Assembly: GCF_009764685.1 (NCBI RefSeq)
Contig: NZ_VHLM01000019.1
Location: 124,001 to 188,000, forward strand
Origin: Flavobacterium sp. I-STPP5a
GTDB taxonomy: Bacteria > Bacteroidota > Bacteroidia > Flavobacteriales > Flavobacteriaceae
Length of the DNA stretch: 64,000 bases
Direction: 5' to 3'
Shown piece after piece: positions 43,252 to 51,895 of this stretch (positions within the stretch are counted from its first letter, which is position 1; each line of letters opens with the position of its first letter). The notes under the pieces are model-generated. The model saw only the letters and a list, made by a program, of their open reading frames with translations, had not been told where the DNA came from and did no database searches. The position numbers and the translations under genes were made by a program.

Positions 43252-44088
43252 TTATTTAGTCATGGTGTATTGGTTTCCTTCGGTAGGAGAACATTTTTGG
43301 AATCCATATTCGTAATCTGGAGCAATTAGTTGCCAAAATACGGTTTGGTTTGGTTGCAGTATGTGCGTTGCAAAAGATGTTCCAATTTCGCCAGAATTAT
43401 AAGGATTTGCTTTACCATTGATGGAATAAAACCAAAATACATAATCTGCATTTGGATTGTTTAAATCATAACAACTGCTGCTAAGATCTGCTGTGATTTC
43501 ATAAGTTGACAAAGGTATTAATGATTTAACATACAACTGTCCGCCGATGGTTACTGTTGTGTAGGGCATGTAGCCAAAATAGCGTTGGTTTACTGCATCC
43601 ATAACATCTTTGATACTCGGATTAGGATTGCTAAGTTGAACAGTGTACGCTGGAGTAGAAATGGCGTAAGGTCCTCCATACTGCGGCTGCTCGACAAATT
43701 CATTTGTTTGGCACGTAAAATCTACCGGACCACTTGTTACCTTAGGTAAATTGTAAACAATAGAAAAAGTATACAAAGCAGCACTGTTAGCGTCTTCGTT
43801 TACTGGTATTGCATCTTGTACCATTTTCGAACCTACGTTATGAAGTACGTTCTGTAAAAGTCTTAAAGAGCGTCTGTAAGATTGAAGGTGTCTCGCTACT
43901 GTATAACCATTAGCTGATTTATTGCTTAAATGAGCAATTGTTCTTCGTAGTACCGCGCGTTCCGCTTTAGTTATTCCATGAACATTTTCTGGTTCCGTTA
44001 TCGGGTCAACCAAAAAAGTGTTCAATGCTTCATCGTTTGATAATAGTAAGTTTACATAATTAAGTAAACTAGAATTTGATTGTTTCAT
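43252..44088 (-). CDS. Uncharacterised protein with a LigA/Nif11-like N-terminal helical region
   Basis: 278 residues, no signal peptide. Residues 5-85 are helical and resemble small leader-like domains (EALNTFLVDPITEPENVHGITKAERAVLRR: an F-x-x-D-P turn followed by a helix starting GIT, as in LigA/Nif11-type sequences). Residues 95-278 are beta-rich with several cysteines (DFTCQTNEFVEQPQYGGPYA, SSSCYDLNN, GFQKCSPTEG). The resemblance is by pattern only and no biosynthetic enzymes stand nearby. It is monocistronic. Confidence 0.6.
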   Translation of the reverse strand: MKQSNSSLLNYVNLLLSNDEALNTFLVDPITEPENVHGITKAERAVLRRTIAHLSNKSANGYTVARHLQSYRRSLRLLQNVLHNVGSKMVQDAIPVNEDANSAALYTFSIVYNLPKVTSGPVDFTCQTNEFVEQPQYGGPYAISTPAYTVQLSNPNPSIKDVMDAVNQRYFGYMPYTTVTIGGQLYVKSLIPLSTYEITADLSSSCYDLNNPNADYVFWFYSINGKANPYNSGEIGTSFATHILQPNQTVFWQLIAPDYEYGFQKCSPTEGNQYTMTK

Positions 44089-44213
44089 AGTATTAATTTA
44101 GAGTTAAGTTTAGTTGTTAAATTCCATTTATGGCTGCGTTTAAGTCAGCTTTTGGTTTTTATTGTTTCATTGGGGCTACTTCAAAAACAATGTTTCGAAT
44201 TCTTTATAATTTA

Positions 44214-44250
44214 AGTTTTGAAAAGAATAAATTTTATTCTTTTCAAAACT
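44214..44250. repeat. Perfect 18-bp inverted repeat
   Basis: AGTTTTGAAAAGAATAAA at 44214-44231 and its exact reverse complement at 44233-44250, with a single base between. It lies between the divergent 43252-44088 and GSCFA genes. It could be an operator or cruciform. Confidence 0.75.
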
Positions 44251-44354
44251 AATACAATTGAGAAAACTCAAAGCAAGTATAAATACCTGATTTGTAAAAA
44301 TATATGTATTTTTTTATAAAAATAGATGGAAGAGCCTAACGAAAAATAATTTTG

Positions 44355-44362
44355 TATTTTTG
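44355..44362 (+). promoter_or_regulatory. -7 promoter element of the GSCFA gene
   Basis: TATTTTTG fits TAnnTTTG. It ends 12 bases before the first ATG, so the mRNA leader would be very short and the second ATG at 44381 is preferred. Confidence 0.5.
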
Positions 44363-44380
44363 AGCTATTAATTAATGAAA

Positions 44381-45337
44381 ATGAATTTTACCACCGCAAT
44401 TCCCATTCCTACCAGTAAATATCCTATTGATTACAATTCTAAAATCATGTCAATAGGTTCTTGTTTTGCGGTGAACATGGCTCAAAAAATGGATAGTTTT
44501 AAATTTCAAAACAGCTGCAATCCGTTTGGGATTTTGTTTCATCCATTGGCATTTGAAAAACTCCTTTATTTTGCTGTTTCCGAAAAGAAATTTACAGAAG
44601 AAGATGTGTTTTTTTATAACGAACGTTGGCATTGTTTTGATGTACATTCAGATTGGAGTAATGCTGGTAAACACGAATTACTCGATAACTTGAATGCGAT
44701 TGTTACAGTAACAAAGCGACAAATAATCGAATCAACGCATGTCATTATCACCTATGGAACCTCATGGGTGTATCGCAATATAGAAAGTCAAGCCATTGTA
44801 GCAAATTGTCATAAAGTACCACAAAAACAGTTTCAGAAAGAATTACTTTCTGTTACAACGATACAAGAAAGTATAACCAAAACAGTAGGTTTGATACATT
44901 CTCTAAACCCTGAATGCAAGCTTATTTTTACAATTTCTCCAGTACGACACATCAAAGACGGTTTTGTTGAAAACCAAAGGAGCAAAGCCAATTTAATTTC
45001 TGCTTTACATACTGTTTTGCAAGTTCCCCCTTCGGGGGCGGAGGGGGCTTATTTTCCTTCGTATGAGATCATGATGGACGAACTTCGAGATTATAGGTTT
45101 TATGCTGATGATATGCTGCATCCTAATGCTTTAGCTATCGATTATATCTGGCAACGCTTTAAAGAAACTACGATTTCTGAAACGGCTCACGCTCTGATGA
45201 ATGAGGTAGAAGCAATCCAAAAAAGCCTGGCTCACAAGCCATTCAACCCCAAATCTGAAAGTCATATTAAATTTGAGACAAGACTTAAGGAAAAAATAAC
45301 TATCTTGGAACAACAATATTCATTTATGAAATTTTAA
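44381..45337 (+). CDS. GSCFA domain protein
   Basis: 318 residues from MNFTTAIPIPTSKYP (a second ATG lies two codons upstream at 44375). The family-naming motif GSCFA is present in IMSIGSCFAVNMAQKM, followed by NPFGILFHPLAFEKLL. The fold is SGNH-hydrolase-like, with the histidine in DDMLHPNALAIDYIW close to the C-terminal helices. Carbohydrate or cell-envelope ester hydrolysis is inferred from the fold. The next gene begins two bases after its stop, so the two are one operon. Confidence 0.9.
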   Translation: MNFTTAIPIPTSKYPIDYNSKIMSIGSCFAVNMAQKMDSFKFQNSCNPFGILFHPLAFEKLLYFAVSEKKFTEEDVFFYNERWHCFDVHSDWSNAGKHELLDNLNAIVTVTKRQIIESTHVIITYGTSWVYRNIESQAIVANCHKVPQKQFQKELLSVTTIQESITKTVGLIHSLNPECKLIFTISPVRHIKDGFVENQRSKANLISALHTVLQVPPSGAEGAYFPSYEIMMDELRDYRFYADDMLHPNALAIDYIWQRFKETTISETAHALMNEVEAIQKSLAHKPFNPKSESHIKFETRLKEKITILEQQYSFMKF

Positions 45338-45339
45338 TT

Positions 45340-45960
45340 ATGCTCAAAAGAATACTTATCGGAATCGGAATTATTATTGCTGTCTTTTTATTATTTAAAT
45401 ATTGCGATTTTAAGAAAAATGAGGATCAAGATATTACCTATAATACCAATCTCATTCAGCAGCAAATTCTTAATGTGGGTAAGTTGGTCGTTACTGAAGG
45501 GCATTTCTCTGAAGTGATCACCTATAAAAACCAACAGAAATATTTAATGGACATGCTTTCTTTTGAGAAAAAAGCCTTAGTTGTTGTGAATGCTGACGTT
45601 ACTGTGGCTTATGATTTGCATCTTATGAAGTACGACATCGATTCTGTCAACAAAACAATTACCATTGTGAGTATTCCCAAAGAAGAAATCAAAATCAGTC
45701 CAGATATTCAGTTTTATGATGTAGAACAAAGTAAGTTGAATCCGTTTACGGGCGATGATTACAATAAAATAAACAAATCTGTTAAAGCAAATCTGGCTAA
45801 GAAAATTGAGAAATCAAGTTTAAAAACAAATGCTCAAAACCGATTGATCAGCGAGTTGTCTAAACTATTAATCACAACAAGTCAATTAGGTTGGACTTTA
45901 AAATACGAGGGACAGGTGATCACAACCGAAAAAGAATTTGGACAAAAAATAAAATTGTAA
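45340..45960 (+). CDS. DUF4230 domain protein
   Basis: 206 residues. One membrane helix at the N-terminus (about 5-22) anchors an extracytoplasmic DUF4230 domain (KLVVTEGHFSEVITYKN, KALVVVNADVTVAYDLHLMKYDID). Function unknown. It follows the GSCFA gene by two bases and ends in a strong terminator. Confidence 0.88.
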   Translation: MLKRILIGIGIIIAVFLLFKYCDFKKNEDQDITYNTNLIQQQILNVGKLVVTEGHFSEVITYKNQQKYLMDMLSFEKKALVVVNADVTVAYDLHLMKYDIDSVNKTITIVSIPKEEIKISPDIQFYDVEQSKLNPFTGDDYNKINKSVKANLAKKIEKSSLKTNAQNRLISELSKLLITTSQLGWTLKYEGQVITTEKEFGQKIKL

Positions 45961-46007
45961 AAAAAAACATTCGGGTCTGAAATCCAGTAGAACTTTCTTA
46001 AAATAGA

Positions 46008-46047
46008 ATAACCGCAAATTTGCTCAGAAATTTGCGGTTATTTTTTT
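46008..46047 (+). terminator. Terminator after the DUF4230 gene
   Basis: AACCGCAAATTT and AAATTTGCGGTT around loop GCTCAG, followed by seven T. Confidence 0.88.
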
Positions 46048-46078
46048 ATCGGACTACAAAATAATTATTTTTAGTATA

Positions 46079-47836
46079 TTACACTTTCTCTTTATCAAAA
46101 ATCAAGTCCAAACCTCCTGTAACTAAATGAGATACTTCGGGTCTTTTCAGTTTCATTTGATCTAAAAATACCAACACTTCTTGTAATAATTGAGGTTCAT
46201 CTCTATCTTTTAGCAGTTCTGTAAGTTCTACAGCTAACAACCAATCGTTAGGATGATTGCGCTGTATTTTTTCAAAAATGGGTCTCAAAGACGTTTCTTT
46301 ATCTTTTGTTTCTCTGATATTTCGAACTGTTTGATATAAAATTTCTAAATCATCACGCTCAGCGGTATGTTTTGCTTTTATGGTAGTACTCGATGGAAGA
46401 TGCGAAATCAAATCAAAGCTATTTACATCAGCAGGGCCAGAAAAAGCCGAAGTTACTTTCTTGCCCACCGCCATATCATAAACGCCCCATTCTGGCTGGA
46501 ATAAAACCGTTTCACCATGGGTTACCGTGCAATTTTTAAAACGAATCAAAGTAATTTCGCCTTGTAAGTTTCTGGAGCCTGTAATAATTTCACCTTTAAC
46601 CGTTATACCTCCCTCAAACTCTAGTGTAACCGTTTTTGATTCGAGTATGTCATAAGCGTTCAAGTCTTTTGGACTCATATCTTCAATAGCAAGGTTAATG
46701 CCTTGTAGTTTGCCTATTGGGCTACCAAAGCCTTCAGCGTGTGTCAAGGTTCCATGACCTACTAATTCTTTTTCTCTGTATGCAAGCGCCGTTTTTCCAG
46801 TAGTTTGAATGTAAATGGGTCTGCCTTCATGTTCGATAACCGAGCTGAAAACACCTGAAATTTGCAATCCAGTACTCAATTCGATAGTTCCTAAGGCATT
46901 CGAATCAATTAACTTGTTAATACCAGATAATCCACCAGTACGCAACGCCATTTTATTAGCAAACTCCTCTAAAACTAAATTCAAATAGGCGAATGTAGGG
47001 GTAACATACAATTGTGGTTGCAGTTTAGTAATGTCAAAACTCTGGTTGGCTGCAGAAATATCATAAGGTATTTTCTTCACTTCCTGAGTCATACAATGCG
47101 CACTCTCGCCTATAGAGGAAAGCAAACCAGCACCATAAATCTTAGGATTTTCAACCGTACCAATCAATCCGTACTCTACAGTCCACCAGTGTAAGTTGCG
47201 TATTTGTGCCATTTCTGAGAGTTCGCCCATATTATTTTGCAAATCTTCAACTGCTTTTTCAGCAGCATCAATCGTAGCTTGTGGCGTACCTTCGGCTTCT
47301 TTTACGATTGAAAGCAGTCGGATAGCTTCATACATTTCGTAATCCTTGTGCGAAGAAATTGCTTTGCAACCTATTTCTCCAAAACGACGAAGGTATTCCG
47401 CATATTCTGGATTGGCAATAATTGGTGCGTGACCAGCACCTTCGTGAATAATATCAGGTGCAGGAGTGTATTCAATATGCTCGAGTTGACGAATATCCGA
47501 TGCAATTACAAGCACATTATAGGCCTGAAATTCCATAAAAGCATTGGGCGGAATAAAACCATCAACTGCAACGGCAGCCCAGCCTATTTCGGTCAAAATG
47601 CGGTTCATGCCATACATACTCGGGATATTGTCTATCTCAATACCTGTTTTTTTCAACCCTTCTAGGTAGGAATTATGCGCCACTTTGGATAAATAATCCA
47701 CGTTTTTGCGCATCACATAACGCCAAACCGCCTGATTTATAGGTGTGTAATCGCTATAGTCCTGAGGTTTAATAAATTGTTGTAAGTGTTTTGGCAATCG
47801 GTCTAATAACGGATTACTTTCTATAGTTGTGTTCAT
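46079..47836 (-). CDS. Aromatic amino acid hydroxylase (phenylalanine 4-monooxygenase-like)
   Basis: 585 residues from MNTTIESNPLLDRLPKHLQ. The pterin-dependent hydroxylase core is residues 20-320: the iron ligands His131 and His136 lie in PDIIHEGAGHAP and the third ligand, a glutamate, in HWWTVEYGLIG. It converts phenylalanine to tyrosine with tetrahydrobiopterin and oxygen. Bacterial phenylalanine hydroxylases usually have about 260-300 residues; here a C-terminal extension of some 250 residues of unknown role follows (LVGHGTLTHAEGFGSPIGK onward). The cofactor-recycling dehydratase is at 19763-20041. A start nine codons upstream is possible but less family-like. Confidence 0.9.
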   Translation of the reverse strand: MNTTIESNPLLDRLPKHLQQFIKPQDYSDYTPINQAVWRYVMRKNVDYLSKVAHNSYLEGLKKTGIEIDNIPSMYGMNRILTEIGWAAVAVDGFIPPNAFMEFQAYNVLVIASDIRQLEHIEYTPAPDIIHEGAGHAPIIANPEYAEYLRRFGEIGCKAISSHKDYEMYEAIRLLSIVKEAEGTPQATIDAAEKAVEDLQNNMGELSEMAQIRNLHWWTVEYGLIGTVENPKIYGAGLLSSIGESAHCMTQEVKKIPYDISAANQSFDITKLQPQLYVTPTFAYLNLVLEEFANKMALRTGGLSGINKLIDSNALGTIELSTGLQISGVFSSVIEHEGRPIYIQTTGKTALAYREKELVGHGTLTHAEGFGSPIGKLQGINLAIEDMSPKDLNAYDILESKTVTLEFEGGITVKGEIITGSRNLQGEITLIRFKNCTVTHGETVLFQPEWGVYDMAVGKKVTSAFSGPADVNSFDLISHLPSSTTIKAKHTAERDDLEILYQTVRNIRETKDKETSLRPIFEKIQRNHPNDWLLAVELTELLKDRDEPQLLQEVLVFLDQMKLKRPEVSHLVTGGLDLIFDKEKV

Positions 47837-47879
47837 GTCGAAAACGTTGTAGTTTTTATGCAAAAATACGAAATTCAGG

Positions 47880-48025
47880 AGCTAATTCCCGCTTTTCATT
47901 GCAAGTTTTTGCAAACCCGTTTGTTTTTCTAAAGTTTATAAAAGAGCTTCCTGCGGTCGCTTTTTATAAACAAGAAAAACCAAAACGGCTTTTTCAAAAA
48001 GCTTTCCATTGCAATCGGGGCTAGG
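47880..48025. repeat. Long-hairpin dispersed repeat, copy at 48 kb
   Basis: Centre GTTTATAAAAGAGC - TTCCTGCGGTC - GCTTTTTATAAAC (about 47934-47971) with outer arms CCCGTTTGTTTTTCT / AGAAAAACCAAAACGGC. The loop core AGCTTCCTGCGGTCGCT matches the 38-kb copy except for one base. Confidence 0.7.
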
Positions 48026-48058
48026 GGAGTTGCGAATGATAAGATGTTTTTTGATTTC

Positions 48059-49198
48059 CTACTCCATCACCTCAAACAGAAAGAACTGTGTTTTCTGTTT
48101 CTCCGCAAAATTGTTGTCTGAAACCAAGATTAAAGATCGATTGCCATTAGCCAACTTTGGACCAAACGTAATTCCTTCAATATTATCAATAAATATACCT
48201 AAATCATCCATGTTTAGAACCAGTTTTTTAGATCCCAATTGTATGTTTTGGTTCAGTAAGGAGGTGTTATTTTTAACGTTAGTTGCTTTTTTTAGATCAC
48301 ACACAAAAACTTTTACGGAGCATTCTTGGGTTCCCGTGGAGTAGGAGCGTTCCACGACAAGTAGTTTATTTTTACTGTAATACTGAATTGCCGAAATTCC
48401 ATTGACAGCAAAAGCACCACTCGGATTGGGTTCGCGGGCAATAGGTTCTAAAAGATAGCCGTATTGAGCCGTATTTTTTCTGGTTTTTGCATTAAACTGG
48501 TACAAACGTATTAAACCTCCTTTGCTAGTTGTGGCTTGGTTACCATCCTCAAATAGCGGTTCTTCAATATTGGTGTAAATATTTTTAAATTTTTTATCAA
48601 AAGTAATGCCTTCTAAAGTGCCATTGTTTCTTGGCCCTTTTTCTAGTTTTTGCATTTTTAGATTTTCTGGGAGTGTTACATTTCCTAGAAAATCACCTTT
48701 TAAAGTCATGAAGTTCAAGGCAGGGTTTTGCAAAACTTCCTTATCTGCGGTTATCACTCGAGCTCCTTCGCTGCTCCATACCAAAGTGTTTGTTTTTGGA
48801 TTAAATCGGATGTCTTCTGGATCTGTTGAGGTGTTTGGTGTAGTATTCCAGTTTCCATATACTTTTCCGGTTTCATTTTTTAAAGTACTCATGCTTTGAA
48901 ATGTAACATTTTTTAGTAGGTCATTTTCCAAAGCTATGGTGGCAGTGTAATAGCGAGCCTCATTAAACACCGATCGATCATCGGAAATGATGTAATACAA
49001 CTCTTTTTTTGGATCATAATCAATACCAGATAAGCCACCAATTTTTGTATTTTGAAATTGCGCATCAAACGGAACCTCAATAGTGTTTAAGAGCTTTAAT
49101 TTTGGGACGTGACTGTGTTCAGCGCTTTGTTTTACATTGGCACAAGAAAAAAGAAAAACAGGAAAAACAACTAAAAAAAGTAATTTACGCATAGACAT
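48059..49198 (-). CDS. Phytase-like (esterase-like) lipoprotein
   Basis: 379 residues. The signal ends in a lipobox with Cys19 (LFSC). The mature part is a beta-propeller-like domain of the esterase-like-activity-of-phytase family: IGGLSGIDYDPKKELYYIISDDRS near the N-terminus, RNNGTLEGITFDKKFKNIY in the middle, and NIEGITFGPKLANGNRSLILVSDNNF near the end. It should hydrolyse phosphoesters at the cell surface; the substrate is not shown. Gene stands alone, followed by a long-hairpin repeat. Confidence 0.85.
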   Translation of the reverse strand: MSMRKLLFLVVFPVFLFSCANVKQSAEHSHVPKLKLLNTIEVPFDAQFQNTKIGGLSGIDYDPKKELYYIISDDRSVFNEARYYTATIALENDLLKNVTFQSMSTLKNETGKVYGNWNTTPNTSTDPEDIRFNPKTNTLVWSSEGARVITADKEVLQNPALNFMTLKGDFLGNVTLPENLKMQKLEKGPRNNGTLEGITFDKKFKNIYTNIEEPLFEDGNQATTSKGGLIRLYQFNAKTRKNTAQYGYLLEPIAREPNPSGAFAVNGISAIQYYSKNKLLVVERSYSTGTQECSVKVFVCDLKKATNVKNNTSLLNQNIQLGSKKLVLNMDDLGIFIDNIEGITFGPKLANGNRSLILVSDNNFAEKQKTQFFLFEVME

Positions 49199-49242
49199 TA
49201 ATAGTGTGTTGAATAAAAATAAGGTAGCTGCAACTAATACGG

Positions 49243-49644
49243 TTACGATGGATTAATCTGATTTTTTTCGGCGTTACGAAAATAGTCAATCTTGTAATGA
49301 AACATATCTGCCATAGCTTTCGCTCTGTATTTGGCTTCATCTGCCAGTGGCCCTTGGAATAATTGATCGGTAGTTTGTGTAAATAGTTCCATCCAACGGT
49401 TAAAATGATCTTTACCAATAGGGAGCTGCTTGTGAGGCGGAAAGGGACTTCCAGAATACGAATGAACTTCTAGCAAAATAGTTTCCCAAAATCCATACAT
49501 TTTTTCTAAATGTTCCGGCCAACGGTTGCCTATTTTTTCGTTAAAAATAGGTCCTATTATTTCGTCTTTTTGCACTTGAGCATAAAAAGTATTGACTAAG
49601 AGTTTAATATCGTCTAAGGAAGCAATATCGGTTTGTGGTATCAT
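49243..49644 (-). CDS. Group III truncated hemoglobin
   Basis: 133 residues. The globin features of group III are present: YGFWETILLEVHSYSGSPFPPHKQLPIGKDHFNRW, with the proximal haem histidine expected in the HKQLPI stretch, and the N-terminal B/E helices FYAQVQKDEIIGPIF. It binds oxygen or NO; the exact role in this group is unknown. No signal peptide. Confidence 0.9.
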   Translation of the reverse strand: MIPQTDIASLDDIKLLVNTFYAQVQKDEIIGPIFNEKIGNRWPEHLEKMYGFWETILLEVHSYSGSPFPPHKQLPIGKDHFNRWMELFTQTTDQLFQGPLADEAKYRAKAMADMFHYKIDYFRNAEKNQINPS

Positions 49645-49701
49645 AATTTCTATAAAAAAAGCCTATGCAAAGGTAGGCTTTATGTTTGATTGTAGTAATG
49701 T

Positions 49702-49869
49702 CTATTTTTCTTTTGGCGGAAATTGTTCTAGAATTTTGGCAACAAATTCGTTGATTCGTTCTTCTTTGTCTCTGCGGTTTTGAGTTAAATTCCCAACACC
49801 TTCTCCTTGCCAAAAGGCATGTATGTTGTTGAAATAAATGATGTAATTGACATTTTTTCTATGGGAATT
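49702..49869 (-). pseudogene. C-terminal remnant related to the 51928-52321 gene
   Basis: A 55-codon open stretch without start codon. Its end, WQGEGVGNLTQNRRDKEER then INEFVAKILEQFPPKEK, resembles the end of the gene at 51928 (RQGEGIGTLTKNTDKKDEEV then AEFVGKMLAQYP). An in-frame TAG at 49870-49872 closes it upstream. Confidence 0.55.
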
Positions 49870-49900
49870 CTAAAATAACAACTTCGATTTTGTAAAAAAA

Positions 49901-49937
49901 GGTTTTTAAGGCCGCCACATGCATGGCCGCCTTTTTT
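49901..49937 (-). terminator. Terminator of ilvA
   Basis: AAGGCCGCCA and TGGCCGCCTT (one mismatch) around CATGCA, with T-runs on both strands. It begins at the ilvA stop. Confidence 0.75.
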
Positions 49938-51181
49938 TAACCTATGAGTTGGGTGAATAAATCTTGTTTTTCGTTGAGGTATTGGTATTCGAAACCCATT
50001 TTATTCATATTGTCTTTGATAGCTAGGACATCGTTTGGATTTTTCACTTCTAAACCTACTACAACGGAGCCTACTTCTCGGCTATTTTTTTTGGCAAATT
50101 GGAAGTAGGTGATATCATCGTCTGGTCCTAAAATGGCATTGACAAATTCTTTTAATGCTCCTGGGCGTTGCGGAAATTGTATCATAAAATAATGTATTAA
50201 TCCTTCATAAAGTAAAGAGCGTTCCTTGATTTCGGCGGTGCGTTCAATATCGTTGTTGCTACCGCTTACCACGCAAACCACGGTTTTCCCTTTTATCTCT
50301 TCTTTGTAAAAATCCAATGCTGCAATGGTCAAAGCGCCTGCGGGTTCTACGACCATCGCTTCTTCGTTATACAAACGTAAAATGGTAGTACAAACTTTTC
50401 CTTCGGGAACTAGAATGATATCGTCTAGATTTTTTTGGCAAATGGCAAACGTTTGGTTGCCTACTTGTTTTACTGCTGCTCCGTCTACAAACTTGTCTAT
50501 GGTTTCTAAGGGGGTATTGGCTTGATTAGCAATCGATGTTTTCATTGAAGGCGCACCTTGTGGTTCAACGCCAATGATTTTGGTATTTGGGCTAAGGTGT
50601 TTAAAAACGGTGGATAGGCCAGAAGCTAAACCGCCACCGCCAATGGGAACAAAAACATAATCGATAGGTTGTTGGTATTGTTCGAGAATTTCGAGTCCTA
50701 CGGTACCTTGTCCCGCAATGACTTTTTCATCATCAAAAGGATGGATGAACGCTTTTTGGTTGTTCTTGGCATCGGCAACTGCTTTGGCATAGGCATCATC
50801 GAAGGTATCGCCTGTTAAAACAATTTCGATCCACTTTTTACCAAAGAGCTGTACTTGCTTTACTTTTTGATTGGGCGTGGTTTTGGGCATATAGATTTTG
50901 CCTTGTATTTGTAAAAGATGACAAGAGTACGCCACACCTTGTGCGTGATTACCCGCGCTGGCGCAAACAATGCCGTTTGTTTTTTCGCTTTCTGTTAAAG
51001 ATTTTATTTTATTATAAGCACCTCTGATTTTATAGGAACGTACCACTTGTAGGTCTTCTCTTTTAAGTAAAATAGTAGCCCCAAATTCTTCTGAAACATT
51101 AAAGTTTTCTGTTAAAGGAGTAACGGGAACTACATTAACTAATTCTTGTTGGGCTTGTTGTATGGATTGAAATAAGTTCAT
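49937..51181 (-). CDS. ilvA: Threonine ammonia-lyase (threonine dehydratase)
   Basis: 414 residues from the ATG at 51181 (MNLFQSIQQAQQELVNVVP). The PLP lysine is in LQVVRSYKIRGAYNKI, the phosphate-binding glycine loop is FVPIGGGGLASGLS, and CASAGNHAQGVAYSC and VVSGSNNDIERTAEI complete the fold-type II core. One regulatory ACT-like domain of about 80 residues ends the protein (FPQRPGALKEFVNAILGPDD). It makes 2-oxobutanoate for isoleucine synthesis. It follows the ACT protein gene by 8 bases; the operon lies behind two Ile-rich leader peptides. A 31-residue upstream extension in frame overlaps that gene and is rejected. Confidence 0.95.
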   Translation of the reverse strand: MNLFQSIQQAQQELVNVVPVTPLTENFNVSEEFGATILLKREDLQVVRSYKIRGAYNKIKSLTESEKTNGIVCASAGNHAQGVAYSCHLLQIQGKIYMPKTTPNQKVKQVQLFGKKWIEIVLTGDTFDDAYAKAVADAKNNQKAFIHPFDDEKVIAGQGTVGLEILEQYQQPIDYVFVPIGGGGLASGLSTVFKHLSPNTKIIGVEPQGAPSMKTSIANQANTPLETIDKFVDGAAVKQVGNQTFAICQKNLDDIILVPEGKVCTTILRLYNEEAMVVEPAGALTIAALDFYKEEIKGKTVVCVVSGSNNDIERTAEIKERSLLYEGLIHYFMIQFPQRPGALKEFVNAILGPDDDITYFQFAKKNSREVGSVVVGLEVKNPNDVLAIKDNMNKMGFEYQYLNEKQDLFTQLIG

Positions 51182-51189
51182 TTTTGTTT

Positions 51190-51618
51190 TTAATTGAATT
51201 CTAATTTTGCTTGCGTAAGGGTGTTTTGTAATGCGTAAAAGTGCTCGTTGGTTATTTTGCCGCCACAAATCCAATGCTCTTTTTCTTGAAATAGATAAGA
51301 GATAGGAAACTGTGTAATTTGATCATTGTGAATAATCGGGATTTTAAAAAGTAGGATTTGATGGGTTTCCAGTTCCTTTTGATTTTGGGTGTAACAGCAA
51401 AAAACCTCGATAATTCGTTCCAAAATAGCCACTATGGTTTTGCTATTCGTTTCGTCATCCCAATAAGCAATGCTGATTTTGTATACTGAAGTGTGCTCAC
51501 AAAAATCTACCCAAAAATGGTCGATTTTTAGCTTTTTCCGAGTGAATACAAGGACAATTTTACTGATTAGGGTTTCTTCTTTTTCGCAAAAAAGCGTTAG
51601 GGTGATTTTTTCTTTCAT
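51190..51618 (-). CDS. ACT-domain protein, IlvN-like
   Basis: 142 residues. The first 75 residues have the pattern of the acetolactate synthase small subunit ACT domain (KITLTLFCEKEETLISKIV, then VYKISIAYWDDE and a helix), and the rest is a divergent second domain. No large subunit gene is adjacent. Its position between the isoleucine-responsive leader and ilvA supports a role in branched-chain amino acid synthesis, either as an IlvN paralogue or a regulator. Family assignment is by pattern. Confidence 0.7.
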   Translation of the reverse strand: MKEKITLTLFCEKEETLISKIVLVFTRKKLKIDHFWVDFCEHTSVYKISIAYWDDETNSKTIVAILERIIEVFCCYTQNQKELETHQILLFKIPIIHNDQITQFPISYLFQEKEHWICGGKITNEHFYALQNTLTQAKLEFN

Positions 51619-51642
51619 TGTAATTGTGGTTCATTTTTAATC

Positions 51643-51677
51643 AAAAAAAAACCTTTCTCAAGTGACGAGAAAGGTTT
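51643..51677 (-). terminator. Attenuator 2 of the ilv leader
   Basis: Minus strand AACCTTTCTC, loop, GAGAAAGGTT, then eight T. It follows leader peptide 2 and precedes the ACT gene by 25 bases. Confidence 0.85.
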
Positions 51678-51704
51678 CATAGTTACGCATAACATCCTGA
51701 CTCG

Positions 51705-51755
51705 TCAACTTAGACGAATAATAATGATGTTAATGATAATAGTGTTTAGTGTCAT
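51705..51755 (-). CDS. ilv leader peptide 2
   Basis: A 16-residue reading frame MTLNTIIINIIIIRLS with seven Ile codons, starting with ATG at 51755 and ending in TGA at 51705. It lies between two terminator hairpins. Stalling of ribosomes at the Ile run when charged tRNA-Ile is scarce would prevent formation of attenuator 2. Not in any gene list I can consult; inferred from arrangement. Confidence 0.7.
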   Translation of the reverse strand: MTLNTIIINIIIIRLS

Positions 51756-51759
51756 ATCT

Positions 51760-51786
51760 AAAAAAAAACCTCCCAATTGGGAGGTT
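51760..51786 (-). terminator. Attenuator 1 of the ilv leader
   Basis: AACCTCCCAATTGGGAGGTT (51767-51786) is a perfect palindrome followed on the minus strand by a run of T. It follows leader peptide 1. Confidence 0.88.
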
Positions 51787-51826
51787 CTATATTGTTATTG
51801 TTAATACTATACAGCGCCTCACATTC

Positions 51827-51877
51827 TCATCGAATGATAATTGAAATGCTGCTAATAATTGTGTTATTGTTTTTCAT
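51827..51877 (-). CDS. ilv leader peptide 1
   Basis: A 16-residue frame MKNNNTIISSISIIIR with six Ile codons, ATG at 51877 and TGA at 51827, directly upstream of attenuator 1. Leader peptides rich in the regulated amino acid are the classical control of ilv operons in Bacteroidota and proteobacteria. Confidence 0.75.
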   Translation of the reverse strand: MKNNNTIISSISIIIR

Positions 51878-51895
51878 ATAAAAAATGTGATACTG

